Assembly: GCA_016214985.1 (NCBI GenBank)
Contig: JACRMM010000003.1
Coordinates: 38,679 to 102,678 of the forward strand
Direction of reading: 5' to 3'
From: Deltaproteobacteria bacterium
Lineage (GTDB): Bacteria > Desulfobacterota > Deferrisomatia > Deferrisomatales > JACRMM01
Length of the DNA: 64,000 nt
Shown: piece after piece, positions 36,850 to 45,755 of the stretch
Numbering within the stretch: the stretch's first letter is position 1
Layout of the letters: each line of letters begins with the position of its first letter
The notes under the pieces: model-generated
The model's input: only the letters and a program-made list of their open reading frames with translations
What the model was told of the DNA's origin: nothing
The model's database searches: none
Position numbers and translations under genes: made by a program

Positions 36850-38013
36850 TTACAGTCCTGCTGCTTTGCGCAGCTCGTCGGCCTTGTCGGTCCGCTCCCA
36901 CGTGAAGTCGGGGTCGTTTCGGCCAAAGTGGCCGTAGGCCGCGGTCTTTCGGTAGATGGGCCGCAGCAGGTCGAGGTGCTCGATGATCCGCCGAGGCTTG
37001 AGGGGGAACACCTCGCGCACGAGCGCGGCGATCCGGTCCGGCTCGATCTTCCACGACCCGTTGGTGTCGATCATGATGGACACCGGCTCGGCCACGCCGA
37101 TCGCGTAGGCGATCTGGACCTCGCACTTGTCCGCCAGCCCGGCGGCCACCACGTTTTTCGCGATGTAGCGCCCCATATACGAGGCCGACCGGTCGACCTT
37201 GGACGGGTCTTTTCCCGAGAAGGCCCCGCCCCCGTGGCTGCCGTGCCCGCCGTAGGTGTCGACGATGATCTTGCGCCCGGTCAGACCGCAGTCGCCCATG
37301 GGGCCGCCCACTACGAAGCGGCCGGTGGGGTTGATGAAGTAGCGCGTGTCCTTGGTCAGGAGCGCCGCGGGGATGATGGGTTTGATCACCTCTTCGATCA
37401 CGCCCTCCCGGATCTCGGCCTGCGTCACCTCGGGCGTGTGCTGGGTGGAGACCACCACGGCGTCCACGGCCACGGGCTTGCCGTCCACGTACCGGATGGT
37501 CACCTGGCTCTTCCCGTCGGGCCGGAGGAACCCGAGGATCTTCTGCTTGCGCACCACGGCGAGGCGCTCGGTGAGCTTGTGGGCATAGAGGATCGGCATG
37601 GGCATGAGCTCGGGCGTCTCATTGGTGGCGTACCCGAACATCAACCCCTGATCTCCTGCACCCTGCTCGTGGCTCTCGGACTCGTCGACCCCCATGGCGA
37701 TGTCGGCCGACTGCCGGTCGATCGACGTGAGCACCGCGCAGGTCTCCCAGTCGAAGCCCATGGTCGGGTCCGTGTATCCGATGTCGCGGATCGTCTGACG
37801 CACGATATCGGGCATGTGGACGTAGCAGTTGGTGGTGATCTCGCCGGCGATCACCGCCATGCCGGTCGTGACCAGGGTCTCGCAGGCCACCCGGGCCCTC
37901 TTGTCCTGGGCGATGATGGCGTCGAGCACGGCATCCGAGATCTGGTCTGCCACCTTGTCCGGGTGGCCTTCGGTGACGCTCTCGGAGGTGAACAGGAAAT
38001 CGGTCATGCCCAT
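36850..38013 (-). CDS. metK: S-adenosylmethionine synthetase
   Basis: Makes SAM from methionine and ATP. 387 residues; motifs [20 protein letters not shown] at the N-terminus, [12 protein letters not shown], the P-loop-like [17 protein letters not shown], and ARYIAKN-like [12 protein letters not shown]. Length matches the family. ATG 38013 is the start (AGAGGAG 8 bases upstream). Lies 40 bases ahead of ahcY and about 100 bases after ptsI. No SAM riboswitch is seen upstream. Confidence 0.97.
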   Translation of the reverse strand: MGMTDFLFTSESVTEGHPDKVADQISDAVLDAIIAQDKRARVACETLVTTGMAVIAGEITTNCYVHMPDIVRQTIRDIGYTDPTMGFDWETCAVLTSIDRQSADIAMGVDESESHEQGAGDQGLMFGYATNETPELMPMPILYAHKLTERLAVVRKQKILGFLRPDGKSQVTIRYVDGKPVAVDAVVVSTQHTPEVTQAEIREGVIEEVIKPIIPAALLTKDTRYFINPTGRFVVGGPMGDCGLTGRKIIVDTYGGHGSHGGGAFSGKDPSKVDRSASYMGRYIAKNVVAAGLADKCEVQIAYAIGVAEPVSIMIDTNGSWKIEPDRIAALVREVFPLKPRRIIEHLDLLRPIYRKTAAYGHFGRNDPDFTWERTDKADELRKAAGL

Positions 38014-38112
38014 GGGAAGGTCTCCTCTGGCAAGGGCATCAAGGGGGATCCGCGGCACCATCCTCCCCGCGCAGGGCGGCGCGCGTCCGATCGATCGGGC
38101 TCGGGCCGGGTG

Positions 38113-39894
38113 TCAGTGCACCGCCTGCTCCATGGGGTCGAGAATCCCGGGGTAGCGGCTCTGCATGTACTCCTCCACCGCCTGGTGGATCTCTCGGCCG
38201 GTACCGTGGCGCAGGATGTCTTCTACGAGCGCCCGCGCCTCGGCCATCGAGGTGTGGTTCACGACCCGTTTGATCCTCGGCACCGACAGCGCGTGCATCG
38301 AGAGCTCATCCACGCCCAGGCCCAGGAGCACCAGGGTGTAGAGCTCGTCACCCGCCATCTCGCCGCACACCGCCACCTTGATCCCTTGCCGGTGGCCCGC
38401 GTCGACGACCATCCGCACGAGCCGGAGGACCGCCGGGTGCAGCGGTTCGTACAAGTATGCCACGTGCTCGTTCACCCGGTCGATGGCCAGCGCATACTGG
38501 ATCAGGTCGTTCGTGCCGATGGAAAAGAAGTCCACGTAAGGCGCGAGCAGCTCTGCCGTGACCGCCGCCGACGGCACCTCGATCATGATGCCCACGGGCA
38601 TGTGGGGGTCGAACGCTTGCCCTTCGCGGCGCAGATCGGCCCGGGACTCCTCCAGGAGCTCCCGGATCTCGTGGAGCTCGCCCAGCCCCGACACCATGGG
38701 GAACATGACGCGAACGTTGCCCGCCGCGCTCGCGCGCAGGATCCCCTTGAGCTGGGCCTTGAAGATCCCCTTCTCACGCAGGCACAGGCGGATCGAGCGC
38801 AGGCCGAGGGCGGGGTTGCTCTCGTCCTGGAGCGGCACCGACCGGAGCACCTTGTCGCCCCCGGCGTCGAGCGTCCGGATAGTGACCGGAAACGGCCGAA
38901 CGGCCTCCGCAACCCTGCGGTAGGTGGCGAAGTGCTCCTCCTCGCTGGGCGTGTCCGGGCGGTTCATGTAGAGGAACTCGGTCCGGTACAGCCCGATCCC
39001 TTCCGCACCGTACCGGCGTAGGTTGCCGATCTCCTCCAGGAGCTCGATGTTCGCCGCTACGCGCACCTTGTGGCCGTCGCGGGTCACGGCGGGCAGCGCC
39101 GCGAAGGACTCGAGCTCCTGCCGGTACGCCTCGTAGCGCGTCCTGCGCTCGCGGAAGTGGGCGAGATCCTCCTCGGAAGGGTTGAGGACCACGACTCCCG
39201 AGAGGCCATCGATCACAACCGCGTCGCCGCCGTTCGCCACGTCGCTCACGCTCTCCAGGCCCGCCACGGCGGGGATGTTGAGCGAACGCGCCAGGATGGC
39301 CGTGTGCGAGGTGCGGCCTCCCAGGTCGGTCACGAAGCCCTTGACCCGGCTCACGTCCATCTGGGCGGTGTCCATGGGCGACAGGTCGTGGGCCACCACC
39401 ACCACGTCCCCCTCGATGTCCGCGATGTTCTCGTGCTTGTGGCCGGAGAGGTTGCGCAGGATCCGGTCCCCGAGGTGCTCCACGTCGCTCCGGCGGTCCC
39501 GGAAGTACTCATCGTCGAGCTCCTCGAAGGACTTCTTGATCTTCTGGATCACCTGCCACAGTGCCCAGTCGGCGCTGTGAAGGCTCTCCCGGATCTGCCG
39601 CTCGGTCTCCTGGACGAGCATCCGGTCGCTCAGCATCAGCTGGTGCACGTCCACGAGGTAGCCATAGTCGCCCAGCTTCTGGCGCTCATAGCTCACCCTG
39701 AGCTCCTGGAGCTGCCGCTGGCTCTCGTCGAGCGCGCAGTGAAACCGGGCGATCTCCGCCTCGACCCCGTCGGCGTCGATGACCCGCTCCTGCGGTCTGA
39801 CCTTGCGCCGATCGACGAGGTACGCCTTGCCGATCACGATCCCGGGGCTGACCGGGATCCCGCGCAGTTCGGTTCGCTCTCTGATCACTCGCAC
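38113..39894 (-). CDS. ptsI: Phosphoenolpyruvate-protein phosphotransferase (PTS Enzyme I)
   Basis: Cytoplasmic first component of the PTS, phosphorylated by PEP on His197 (GGRTSHTAILARSL) and passing phosphate to HPr. 593 residues: N-terminal domain with GIPVSPGIVIGKA, swivelling His domain, and the PEP-binding barrel (GIGLYRTEFLYM, MFPMVSG, GIMIEVPSAA, the C-terminal Cys in VAVCGEMAGD). No GAF domain, so it is a sugar/regulatory EI rather than EI-Ntr (PtsP). It follows HPr by 3 bases and is the last PTS gene in the cluster. Confidence 0.96.
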   Translation of the reverse strand: MRVIRERTELRGIPVSPGIVIGKAYLVDRRKVRPQERVIDADGVEAEIARFHCALDESQRQLQELRVSYERQKLGDYGYLVDVHQLMLSDRMLVQETERQIRESLHSADWALWQVIQKIKKSFEELDDEYFRDRRSDVEHLGDRILRNLSGHKHENIADIEGDVVVVAHDLSPMDTAQMDVSRVKGFVTDLGGRTSHTAILARSLNIPAVAGLESVSDVANGGDAVVIDGLSGVVVLNPSEEDLAHFRERRTRYEAYRQELESFAALPAVTRDGHKVRVAANIELLEEIGNLRRYGAEGIGLYRTEFLYMNRPDTPSEEEHFATYRRVAEAVRPFPVTIRTLDAGGDKVLRSVPLQDESNPALGLRSIRLCLREKGIFKAQLKGILRASAAGNVRVMFPMVSGLGELHEIRELLEESRADLRREGQAFDPHMPVGIMIEVPSAAVTAELLAPYVDFFSIGTNDLIQYALAIDRVNEHVAYLYEPLHPAVLRLVRMVVDAGHRQGIKVAVCGEMAGDELYTLVLLGLGVDELSMHALSVPRIKRVVNHTSMAEARALVEDILRHGTGREIHQAVEEYMQSRYPGILDPMEQAVH

Positions 39895-39897
39895 GGC

Positions 39898-40188
39898 CTA
39901 CCCCTTCTCCCAGAATCCGTTACGGATCAACTCCCCGATCCCCTCCATGGCGGCGTCGGCGTCTTCGCCTCGGGTGCGGACGGTCACCTGGCTGCCCTTG
40001 GCCGCCGCGAGCATCAGGACCCCCATGATGCTCTTCCCGTTGACCGCGAGATCGTCCTTCGCGATCTCCACGTGCGACCGGTATTTCTGGGCCAACTGAA
40101 CGAGCAGCGCCGCGGCCCGCGCGTGCAGACCCAGAGTGTTGACGATCTCGAAGGTACTCTCCATGGTCATCACCAGGTCGTCGCTCAT
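39898..40188 (-). CDS. ptsH: PTS phosphocarrier protein HPr
   Basis: 96 residues with the EI-phosphorylated histidine (His22 in LGLHARAAA) and the regulatory serine (Ser53 in NGKSIMGVLML) that HPr kinase modifies. Both sites are intact and hprK is in the same operon. ATG 40188 overlaps the IID stop (ATGA); starting instead at the Met eight codons later would give the usual 88-residue length, so the first eight residues are uncertain. Confidence 0.95.
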   Translation of the reverse strand: MSDDLVMTMESTFEIVNTLGLHARAAALLVQLAQKYRSHVEIAKDDLAVNGKSIMGVLMLAAAKGSQVTVRTRGEDADAAMEGIGELIRNGFWEKG

Positions 40189-40922
40189 TTCCACGCCAGG
40201 ATGCCCGCCGCGAGGGCTGCAGTCAGATAGACGGTCCACACGGGCCGGAACCCTCTGCGGTAGGCCCAGGCCAGCCCCACCGCCGCCCCTGCCGCCGCTG
40301 CGGCGCCGACGGCCAGGGGCGCCCACCCCGTCGACGACGGCCATCCGGTCGCCGAGCCGGTGACGACCAGCCCGAGCAGCAGAGCGCACGCCCCCTTGAG
40401 CCGGCGGGTCAACGTCAGGAGGTTCAGCTCACCGAGCTTCTGCACGATCCCGATCCCCTCCCGATATCCCTCGACAAAGAAGAACAACCGCCCGCCCAGG
40501 TTGGCGGCCCCGAACAGGCCGAGAAACAGCCAGGGGGCCCACAACACTCCCTGCAGCGCGGCGGCCACGGCCGCCAGCAGGAGCACCGGCTTGACCGCCC
40601 CCCAGTAGAGCGTATCGCCCAGGGCGCCGCAGGGCCCCATGAGCACGCCCTTGACCTTCCGGGCCGCCTCGGGCTGCCCCTGTTCCTCGAGCTTCACCAC
40701 GCATCCCAGAATCGCGGCGGCGAGGTACGGGTGGGTGTTGAAGAACTCCAGATGGCGCACCCGCCCCTCGACGACGGCCTGGGGGCCTCCGAGCCGGAGC
40801 AAGGCCGGTTCCACCGCGTACGCGAACCCCACGCTCTGCATCCCTTCGAAGCTCCACGAGGCCTGCAGCCACAGGCTCCGCCCAAACACCCGGGCGAGGT
40901 CCCGCCGCCTCAACGCGCCCAT
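40185..40922 (-). CDS. PTS mannose/fructose/sorbose-family IID component
   Basis: 245 residues. N-terminal soluble part with SLWLQASWSFEGMQSVGFAYA and EFFNTHPYLAAAILG, the GPCGALGDTLYWGAVKP signature of IID, and hydrophobic C-terminal helices. Works with IIC to move sugar through the inner membrane. ATG 40922 overlaps the end of the IIC gene by 13 bases; the longer frame has no support. The transported sugar is not deducible. Confidence 0.92.
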   Translation of the reverse strand: MGALRRRDLARVFGRSLWLQASWSFEGMQSVGFAYAVEPALLRLGGPQAVVEGRVRHLEFFNTHPYLAAAILGCVVKLEEQGQPEAARKVKGVLMGPCGALGDTLYWGAVKPVLLLAAVAAALQGVLWAPWLFLGLFGAANLGGRLFFFVEGYREGIGIVQKLGELNLLTLTRRLKGACALLLGLVVTGSATGWPSSTGWAPLAVGAAAAAGAAVGLAWAYRRGFRPVWTVYLTAALAAGILAWK

Positions 40923-41626
40923 GGTCCTCGCCCCGGCCAGGGGACCGCGAGAAGGCGAGGGAGCACGAGCCCCCCCAGGACCCCGGCGCCGAAGAGGGCC
41001 CGATTCGTCCGGCCGGGCAGGGCCGCCAGCACCGCAGCAACGCCCACCACGGGCAAGAGCCCGCCGGACCACTCCAGGGCTGCAACGACCTTCGGCGGCA
41101 CGGCCATAGCCAGGTGTGCCACGAGGGGCGCGCCGGCGAACGCGCCCGCCACCGCAGCCGCAGCGCCTGCCACAAAGAAGCGCACCGCTCCGATCCGCTG
41201 CAGCCTCCCGAGCGACGATCCTTCACGGCCCTCCCTGGCCCGCGCGATCAACCGACCGTTGGCCCGCCGCACTCGTACATCGACCCATCGGCCCAGGTAC
41301 CCGAAGGGGAGGCCCAGAAGGATCCCCAGGGCCGCGCGGGCCGGCAGCGCCCACCCCGCAGGCGTCAAGCTCGCGTAGGTAGCCGAGAGCACTGCAGCGA
41401 GACTCTCGTCCGGCGGCACCGAGGCGCCGACCGGCGGATCCATGAGCCAGAGCAGCTCCAAGAGAAGACCGCAGCGCATCCCCAGGTGCATCTCCCCCAG
41501 GAGCACCCCGGCGAGGGTGGACGCGACCAGGGGGCGGGACACCATGCACTGGAGAAACGCCGTCCGGTCCAGGGCGAGAAACCCGCCCAGGAGGCCCAGT
41601 GCCACCCCTGTCTCGAGCCCGATCAC
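40910..41626 (-). CDS. PTS mannose/fructose/sorbose-family IIC component
   Basis: 238 residues, six to seven membrane helices, with family motifs LLGGFLALDRTAFLQCMVSR, GLLLELLWLMDPPVGASVPPD and GVAAVLAAL. It is somewhat shorter than enterobacterial ManY but retains the core. Stop and start overlap its IIB and IID neighbours. Confidence 0.9.
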   Translation of the reverse strand: MIGLETGVALGLLGGFLALDRTAFLQCMVSRPLVASTLAGVLLGEMHLGMRCGLLLELLWLMDPPVGASVPPDESLAAVLSATYASLTPAGWALPARAALGILLGLPFGYLGRWVDVRVRRANGRLIARAREGREGSSLGRLQRIGAVRFFVAGAAAAVAGAFAGAPLVAHLAMAVPPKVVAALEWSGGLLPVVGVAAVLAALPGRTNRALFGAGVLGGLVLPRLLAVPWPGRGPWAR

Positions 41627-42105
41627 GGTCCCCCCCGGAGGAACAAGGCCACGTCCGGGCTACGATCCGTGGGTACCGCCCGAGCTTCCAGCGCGACGCC
41701 CTCCTGGACGAGATCCTCCAAGAGGCGGACGTCGTCGTTCGAGAGGTAGACGCTGGGCGTCAGGGTTCGGCTGCCCGGGCTCGGGTGGATGTTTCCGAGG
41801 TTGAGGGCATCGAACCGAACCCCGCTGCGCCGCGAATCGACTGCCTGCGCGAGACCGGAGAAGAGGATCAGCACTCTTCGGGCCCGCCATGGGCCATCCA
41901 GGAGGCGCGCCGCCTCCTCCGGCCCCACGACCCGCACCGGAAGGCTGTCTCGATCCAGCACCTTGAAGACGAGCGCCTGGAGCGGGTCGGCGGCCAACTC
42001 CCGGTCGACGACCACGATGCCCTGGACCTCGAGACGCGGCACCCACGCTTCCAGCACCTGGCCGTGCACGAGGCGGTTGTCCACGCGGGCGAGCACAATC
42101 GTCAT
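41623..42105 (-). CDS. PTS mannose/fructose/sorbose-family IIB component
   Basis: 160 residues with the phosphorylation site His14 in ARVDNRLVHGQV, the exact IIB-Man signature (R-x-D-x-R-x2-HGQ). Separate from IIA (in E. coli ManX the two are fused). Overlaps IIC by four bases. Confidence 0.94.
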   Translation of the reverse strand: MTIVLARVDNRLVHGQVLEAWVPRLEVQGIVVVDRELAADPLQALVFKVLDRDSLPVRVVGPEEAARLLDGPWRARRVLILFSGLAQAVDSRRSGVRFDALNLGNIHPSPGSRTLTPSVYLSNDDVRLLEDLVQEGVALEARAVPTDRSPDVALFLRGGP

Positions 42106-42110
42106 CCCGA

Positions 42111-42527
42111 TCAGCTCGCGGCCCGGGGCCGGGCACTCCAGATCTCCCCGGCCACGATGATGTTTCGAGCCCCATAGTCCTTCAGGAACCCGGCGAGATC
42201 GGCCAGCGGCATCTCCCCCCGGGCGCTCTGGGCCTTGAGCAGCATCGGAAGATTGATGCCCGTCACGACGTCGACGCGGCCCGGCTCGAGGAACGGGAGG
42301 CTCAGATTCGTGGGCGTGCCGCCGAACATGTCGGTCATGACGAGCACCCCGTCTCCGGAGTCCAGGCGGCGGATCGCATCTTCCATCCGGGCACGGGCCC
42401 GGGCCGGGTCCTCATCGTAGTTCAGCGAGAGCGCCACCACGTTCTCCATGGGGCCCACGATCCCTTCGGCGGCCTGGAGCAGAGCGGGACCCAACTCCTG
42501 GTGCGCAGCGACGACGAGCGCGATCAC
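42111..42527 (-). CDS. PTS mannose/fructose-family IIA component
   Basis: 138 residues, phosphorylated on His9 (VVAAHQELG); further family motifs VLVMTDMFGGTPTNLSL and VVTGINLPMLLKA. Receives phosphate from HPr and gives it to IIB five bases downstream. Confidence 0.94.
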   Translation of the reverse strand: MIALVVAAHQELGPALLQAAEGIVGPMENVVALSLNYDEDPARARARMEDAIRRLDSGDGVLVMTDMFGGTPTNLSLPFLEPGRVDVVTGINLPMLLKAQSARGEMPLADLAGFLKDYGARNIIVAGEIWSARPRAAS

Positions 42528-42615
42528 CGCCTCCCCCCCGTCGCTTGCCCCGTCCCGTCGCCCGGGATTGGCTGCCGACGCACGCGTATCCCTTCGGCCG
42601 TTTGCCGCAGCAGCC

Positions 42616-43479
42616 TCATTTCTCGATGTCCCTGTGGAGCACCCGCACGGGGCGCCCTATCTCGCCGAGGCGTTTCCGGAGCTCTTCGACGATGGTCACG
42701 GACCGGTGCTTCCCCCCCGTGCACCCCACGGCCACCGTGACGTACGTCTTCCCTTCCTTCTCGTAGAGGGGGATCAGGTGGGCCACCAGGTCCCAGAACC
42801 GCCTGAAGAATTCCCTCGCCTCCTCGAACCCGAACACGAACTCCTGCACCCGGGGCTCGGTTCCCACGAGCCCTTTGAGCTCGGAGACGAAGTACGGGTT
42901 CGGGAGGAATCGGACGTCCAGCATCAGGTCGGCCTCGGCCGGGATTCCGTAGCGGTACCCGAAGCTCACCAGATTCACCTGGAGGGTGTGGTCCTCGGGC
43001 CCCTGCTTGAAGTACTGCCACAGCGCCTTCTTGAGGTCGTGGACGCTCATCTCCGACGTGTCGATCACGACGTCGGCCATCTCCTTGAGGTCCTCCAGGA
43101 GCCGCCGCTCCTCGCGGATCCCCTGGGTGACGGAGCGGTCCTCGGCCAGCGGGTGCCGTCGCCGCGTTTCGCTGAACCGTCGCACCAGGACCTCGTCGGC
43201 GGCCTCCAGGTAAAGCACCTCCGCGCGAATCCCCAGGTGGCGCAGCGCGTCGAACGCCTCCCGATGGCGCTCGTGGAAGTGGCGTTCCCGCAGGTCCATC
43301 CCCAGGGCCACCTTCTGGATCTCCCCTCCCGCGAGCACCCCCAGCTCCAGGAACTTCGACAGCAGGGTGACGGGCAGGTTGTCGACGCAGAAGAAGCCCA
43401 GATCCTCCAGCGCCTTCAGCGCCGCGGTCTTTCCGGAGCCGGAGAGCCCCGTCACGACGATCAGGCGCACGCGCTTCAC
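42616..43479 (-). CDS. rapZ: RapZ / YvcJ-family nucleotide-binding protein
   Basis: 287 residues with the P-loop GLSGSGKT (11-18), FFCVDNLP, ETRRRHPL and the C-terminal domain FVFGFEEAREF ... VGCTGGKHRSV. In enterics RapZ is an RNase E adapter controlling GlmS through small RNAs and senses a cell-wall precursor; in other bacteria the target is unknown. ATG 43479 overlaps the hprK stop (ATGA), a conserved pairing in many bacteria. Confidence 0.95.
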   Translation of the reverse strand: MKRVRLIVVTGLSGSGKTAALKALEDLGFFCVDNLPVTLLSKFLELGVLAGGEIQKVALGMDLRERHFHERHREAFDALRHLGIRAEVLYLEAADEVLVRRFSETRRRHPLAEDRSVTQGIREERRLLEDLKEMADVVIDTSEMSVHDLKKALWQYFKQGPEDHTLQVNLVSFGYRYGIPAEADLMLDVRFLPNPYFVSELKGLVGTEPRVQEFVFGFEEAREFFRRFWDLVAHLIPLYEKEGKTYVTVAVGCTGGKHRSVTIVEELRKRLGEIGRPVRVLHRDIEK

Positions 43480-44414
43480 CCCGCGCTCTCCTCAAGGATG
43501 CGGTCGAGGCGTTCCTTCAGATGGATCGCCGAGTTGTGCCCCATCCGCTTGAGCAGGTGGTTTCTCGCCGCGACCTCGACGACCGAGGAGATGTTGCGGC
43601 CCGGCCCGACGGGGATCCGCAGGTACGGCACCTCGACGCCGAGGATGGCGTACGTCTTCTCGTCGAAGCCCAGGCGATCGTAGTCCGCCCCCTCTTCCCA
43701 GGCCACGAGCTCGATGACGACCTCCACCTCCTTCTCGTCGCGGATCGCCGTGATCCCAAAGAGCTCCCGGACGTTGAGGATCCCGACGCCGCGAATCTCC
43801 ATGTGGTAGCGGATGAGATCCTCGCCCCTGCCCATGAGGTTGAACGGCGGCAGCAGCCGGATCTGCACCATGTCGTCCGCCACGAGCCGGTGGCCTCGGA
43901 GCACCAGATCCATGGCGCACTCGCTCTTGCCGATGCCGCTCGCCCCGATCAGCAGGATCCCGACCTCCATCACGTCGACCAGCACGCCGTGGCGACGCTC
44001 GGTCAGCGCGAGGCTCTGCTCCAGGAACCGCGAGATGCGCTCGATCAGCACGGAGCTGCGCAGCGGCGTCCGAAGGACCGGAGTGCGGGTCGCGTCCGCC
44101 TGCTCCACGAACACCGCCGGCACCTCCAGTCCCTTCGTGACGACGAAGCAGGCGACCCCAAGACCGAACACCCGGGTGATCGCCTCCTCCCTCCGGGCGG
44201 GCTCGAGAGTGCTCAGATACTCCATCTCCGTGGACCCCAGGATCTGCACCCGGTGCTTGCGGACCTGGGAGGTAAACCCGGCCAGGGCCAAACCGGGCTT
44301 CTGGATCCGGGCGATGCAGATCCGGTTGTCGAGCCCCTGGGCACCGGCCACGAGCTCAAGCTCCAACCGGTTCTCCCGGTCGGACAGGAGGGCCTCAACG
44401 CGGATCTCAGGCAT
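43476..44414 (-). CDS. hprK: HPr kinase/phosphorylase
   Basis: Phosphorylates and dephosphorylates HPr on its regulatory serine. 312 residues from ATG 44414: N-terminal DRTGG-like domain, Walker A GASGIGKS (157-164), the K3 segment EIRGVGILNVRELFG, and the C-terminal IPVGPGRNISSVVEVAARN. A GTG at 44477 would add 21 residues without a ribosome site. With the Ser site of HPr intact, regulatory HPr phosphorylation is expected, in addition to the sugar relay. Confidence 0.95.
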   Translation of the reverse strand: MPEIRVEALLSDRENRLELELVAGAQGLDNRICIARIQKPGLALAGFTSQVRKHRVQILGSTEMEYLSTLEPARREEAITRVFGLGVACFVVTKGLEVPAVFVEQADATRTPVLRTPLRSSVLIERISRFLEQSLALTERRHGVLVDVMEVGILLIGASGIGKSECAMDLVLRGHRLVADDMVQIRLLPPFNLMGRGEDLIRYHMEIRGVGILNVRELFGITAIRDEKEVEVVIELVAWEEGADYDRLGFDEKTYAILGVEVPYLRIPVGPGRNISSVVEVAARNHLLKRMGHNSAIHLKERLDRILEESAG

Positions 44415-44496
44415 GGTACCGACCGAACCGGACGGCACGGGTCCCGGGCGCGAACCACCCACCCGCTTCGAGTCCACGCCGATCGATCGTCACGGG

Positions 44497-44958
44497 TCAG
44501 CTCTTCGCATCTTCCCGCGCGATGACGTCGAAGAGCGCCTCTCGGTCGTCGGTCTGCAGGAGCTCATCGCGGAAGGAGCGATTCTTGAGGAGGCGGGAGA
44601 TGCGGGCCAGCGCCTTCAGGTGTGCGCTCGCCGAGTTCTCCGGCGCCAGGAGGAGGAAGAACAGGTGGACCGGCGCCCCGTCCATGCTCTCGAACTCGAC
44701 CCCCGGCACGCTCCGGCCGAAGGCCGCGACGACGCCCTGGAGGTCGCGGAGCTTCCCGTGGGGAATGGCGATGCCCTCCCCGATGCCGGTGCTCCCCAGG
44801 CGCTCGCGCTCCAAGAGCACCGGCACGGCGGCCGCTGCGCTGGAGACCTTGCCCGCGGCGACCAGCGCTCCGGAGAGCTCCACGAGCACCCCCTCCTTGT
44901 CCCTTGCGGAGAGGGTGGCGACCACAGCGTCTTTGGAAAGGATGTCGAGGAGTTTCAT
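44497..44958 (-). CDS. ptsN: PTS IIA-like nitrogen-regulatory protein PtsN
   Basis: 153 residues of the fructose/mannitol IIA fold with His67 in GIAIPHGKL. In proteobacteria PtsN is phosphorylated through the Ntr PTS and regulates K+ transport and other processes rather than sugar uptake; no ptsP is in the window, so here EI/HPr of the same operon may feed it (inference). Position between hpf and hprK is the classical rpoN-region arrangement. Confidence 0.93.
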   Translation of the reverse strand: MKLLDILSKDAVVATLSARDKEGVLVELSGALVAAGKVSSAAAAVPVLLERERLGSTGIGEGIAIPHGKLRDLQGVVAAFGRSVPGVEFESMDGAPVHLFFLLLAPENSASAHLKALARISRLLKNRSFRDELLQTDDREALFDVIAREDAKS

Positions 44959-45043
44959 GGCGCGTCCGCCCCCACGCCCTCGGTCCGGTCCTCGGTCGGC
45001 CCGCCGGGGCGCAGCCCGAGCTCCTCGCCGCGAGCCGAGGCGC

Positions 45044-45580
45044 TCACTCCGGCTCGATCAGGCCGTAGTGCCCATCTTCCCGGCGATACACGACCTTGAC
45101 CCGGCCGTCGTCGTCGGTGAAGACCAGGAACGGTCGGTCTGCCAACTCCATCTCCATCACCGCGTCGTCGAGGGACATCGGATGCGTGTGGTAGTGGTCG
45201 GTCTGAAGGATTCGCGGTGCCGCCTCTTCCTGGAAGCTCTCGTACGCGTAGACCTTCTCCTGCAGGCTTCTCCGCTCACGGTTGGTCAGCGGCTTGTGCC
45301 TCTTGAGCTTCTCCTTGTACCGGACCAGCTGTCGCTCGAGCTTCTCCGCGACGTTGTCCACGGCCGAGTAGAAGTCGGAATTCTCCCCCTTCGCGATGAC
45401 CCGGATTCCGTTGGCCTGCAACGTCACCTCGGCCGTGTGCCGGATCTTCTCGAGAGACAGGATCACGTGGCCCTCGACCAGGCCGTCGAAGTACTTCTTC
45501 AGCCGGTCCACCTTGTCGGACGCATAGGTCTTCAGTGCGTCGCTGGGGTCCACGTGGCGAAACGTGATATTGAGCTGCAT
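45044..45580 (-). CDS. hpf: Long-form ribosome hibernation promoting factor
   Basis: 178 residues: N-terminal ribosome-binding domain (QLNITFRHVDPSDALKTYA, AEVTLQANGIRVIAKGE) and the C-terminal dimerisation domain (DRPFLVFTDDDGRVKVVYRR), so it should make 100S ribosomes by itself. ATG 45580 follows GGAGG by 6 bases. Driven by the strong promoter at 45625-45653, it opens the hpf-ptsN-hprK-rapZ-PTS unit. Confidence 0.95.
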   Translation of the reverse strand: MQLNITFRHVDPSDALKTYASDKVDRLKKYFDGLVEGHVILSLEKIRHTAEVTLQANGIRVIAKGENSDFYSAVDNVAEKLERQLVRYKEKLKRHKPLTNRERRSLQEKVYAYESFQEEAAPRILQTDHYHTHPMSLDDAVMEMELADRPFLVFTDDDGRVKVVYRREDGHYGLIEPE

Positions 45581-45624
45581 TCCCGCCTCCTGATGGGGGG
45601 TCGTTGAGAGAAACAAGGCGACGA

Positions 45625-45653
45625 AATGTAGCAGACCCCCCCCGGCCTGTCAA
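45625..45653 (-). promoter_or_regulatory. Strong sigma70-type promoter of hpf
   Basis: Consensus -35 TTGACA (45653-45648), 17-base spacer rich in G, and -10 TACATT (45630-45625) on the minus strand. Leader about 38 bases. It is one of the two -35 boxes in the window that match the consensus exactly. Confidence 0.75.
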
Positions 45654-45755
45654 TTCGGTTTTCCGGCTGGTGACTTCATTCAATTCCCTGCATTTCTAGC
45701 GACTTACAGGACAGACAGGGCGCCGATGAGGACCGTCGGGCCTTCCGGGGACCGA

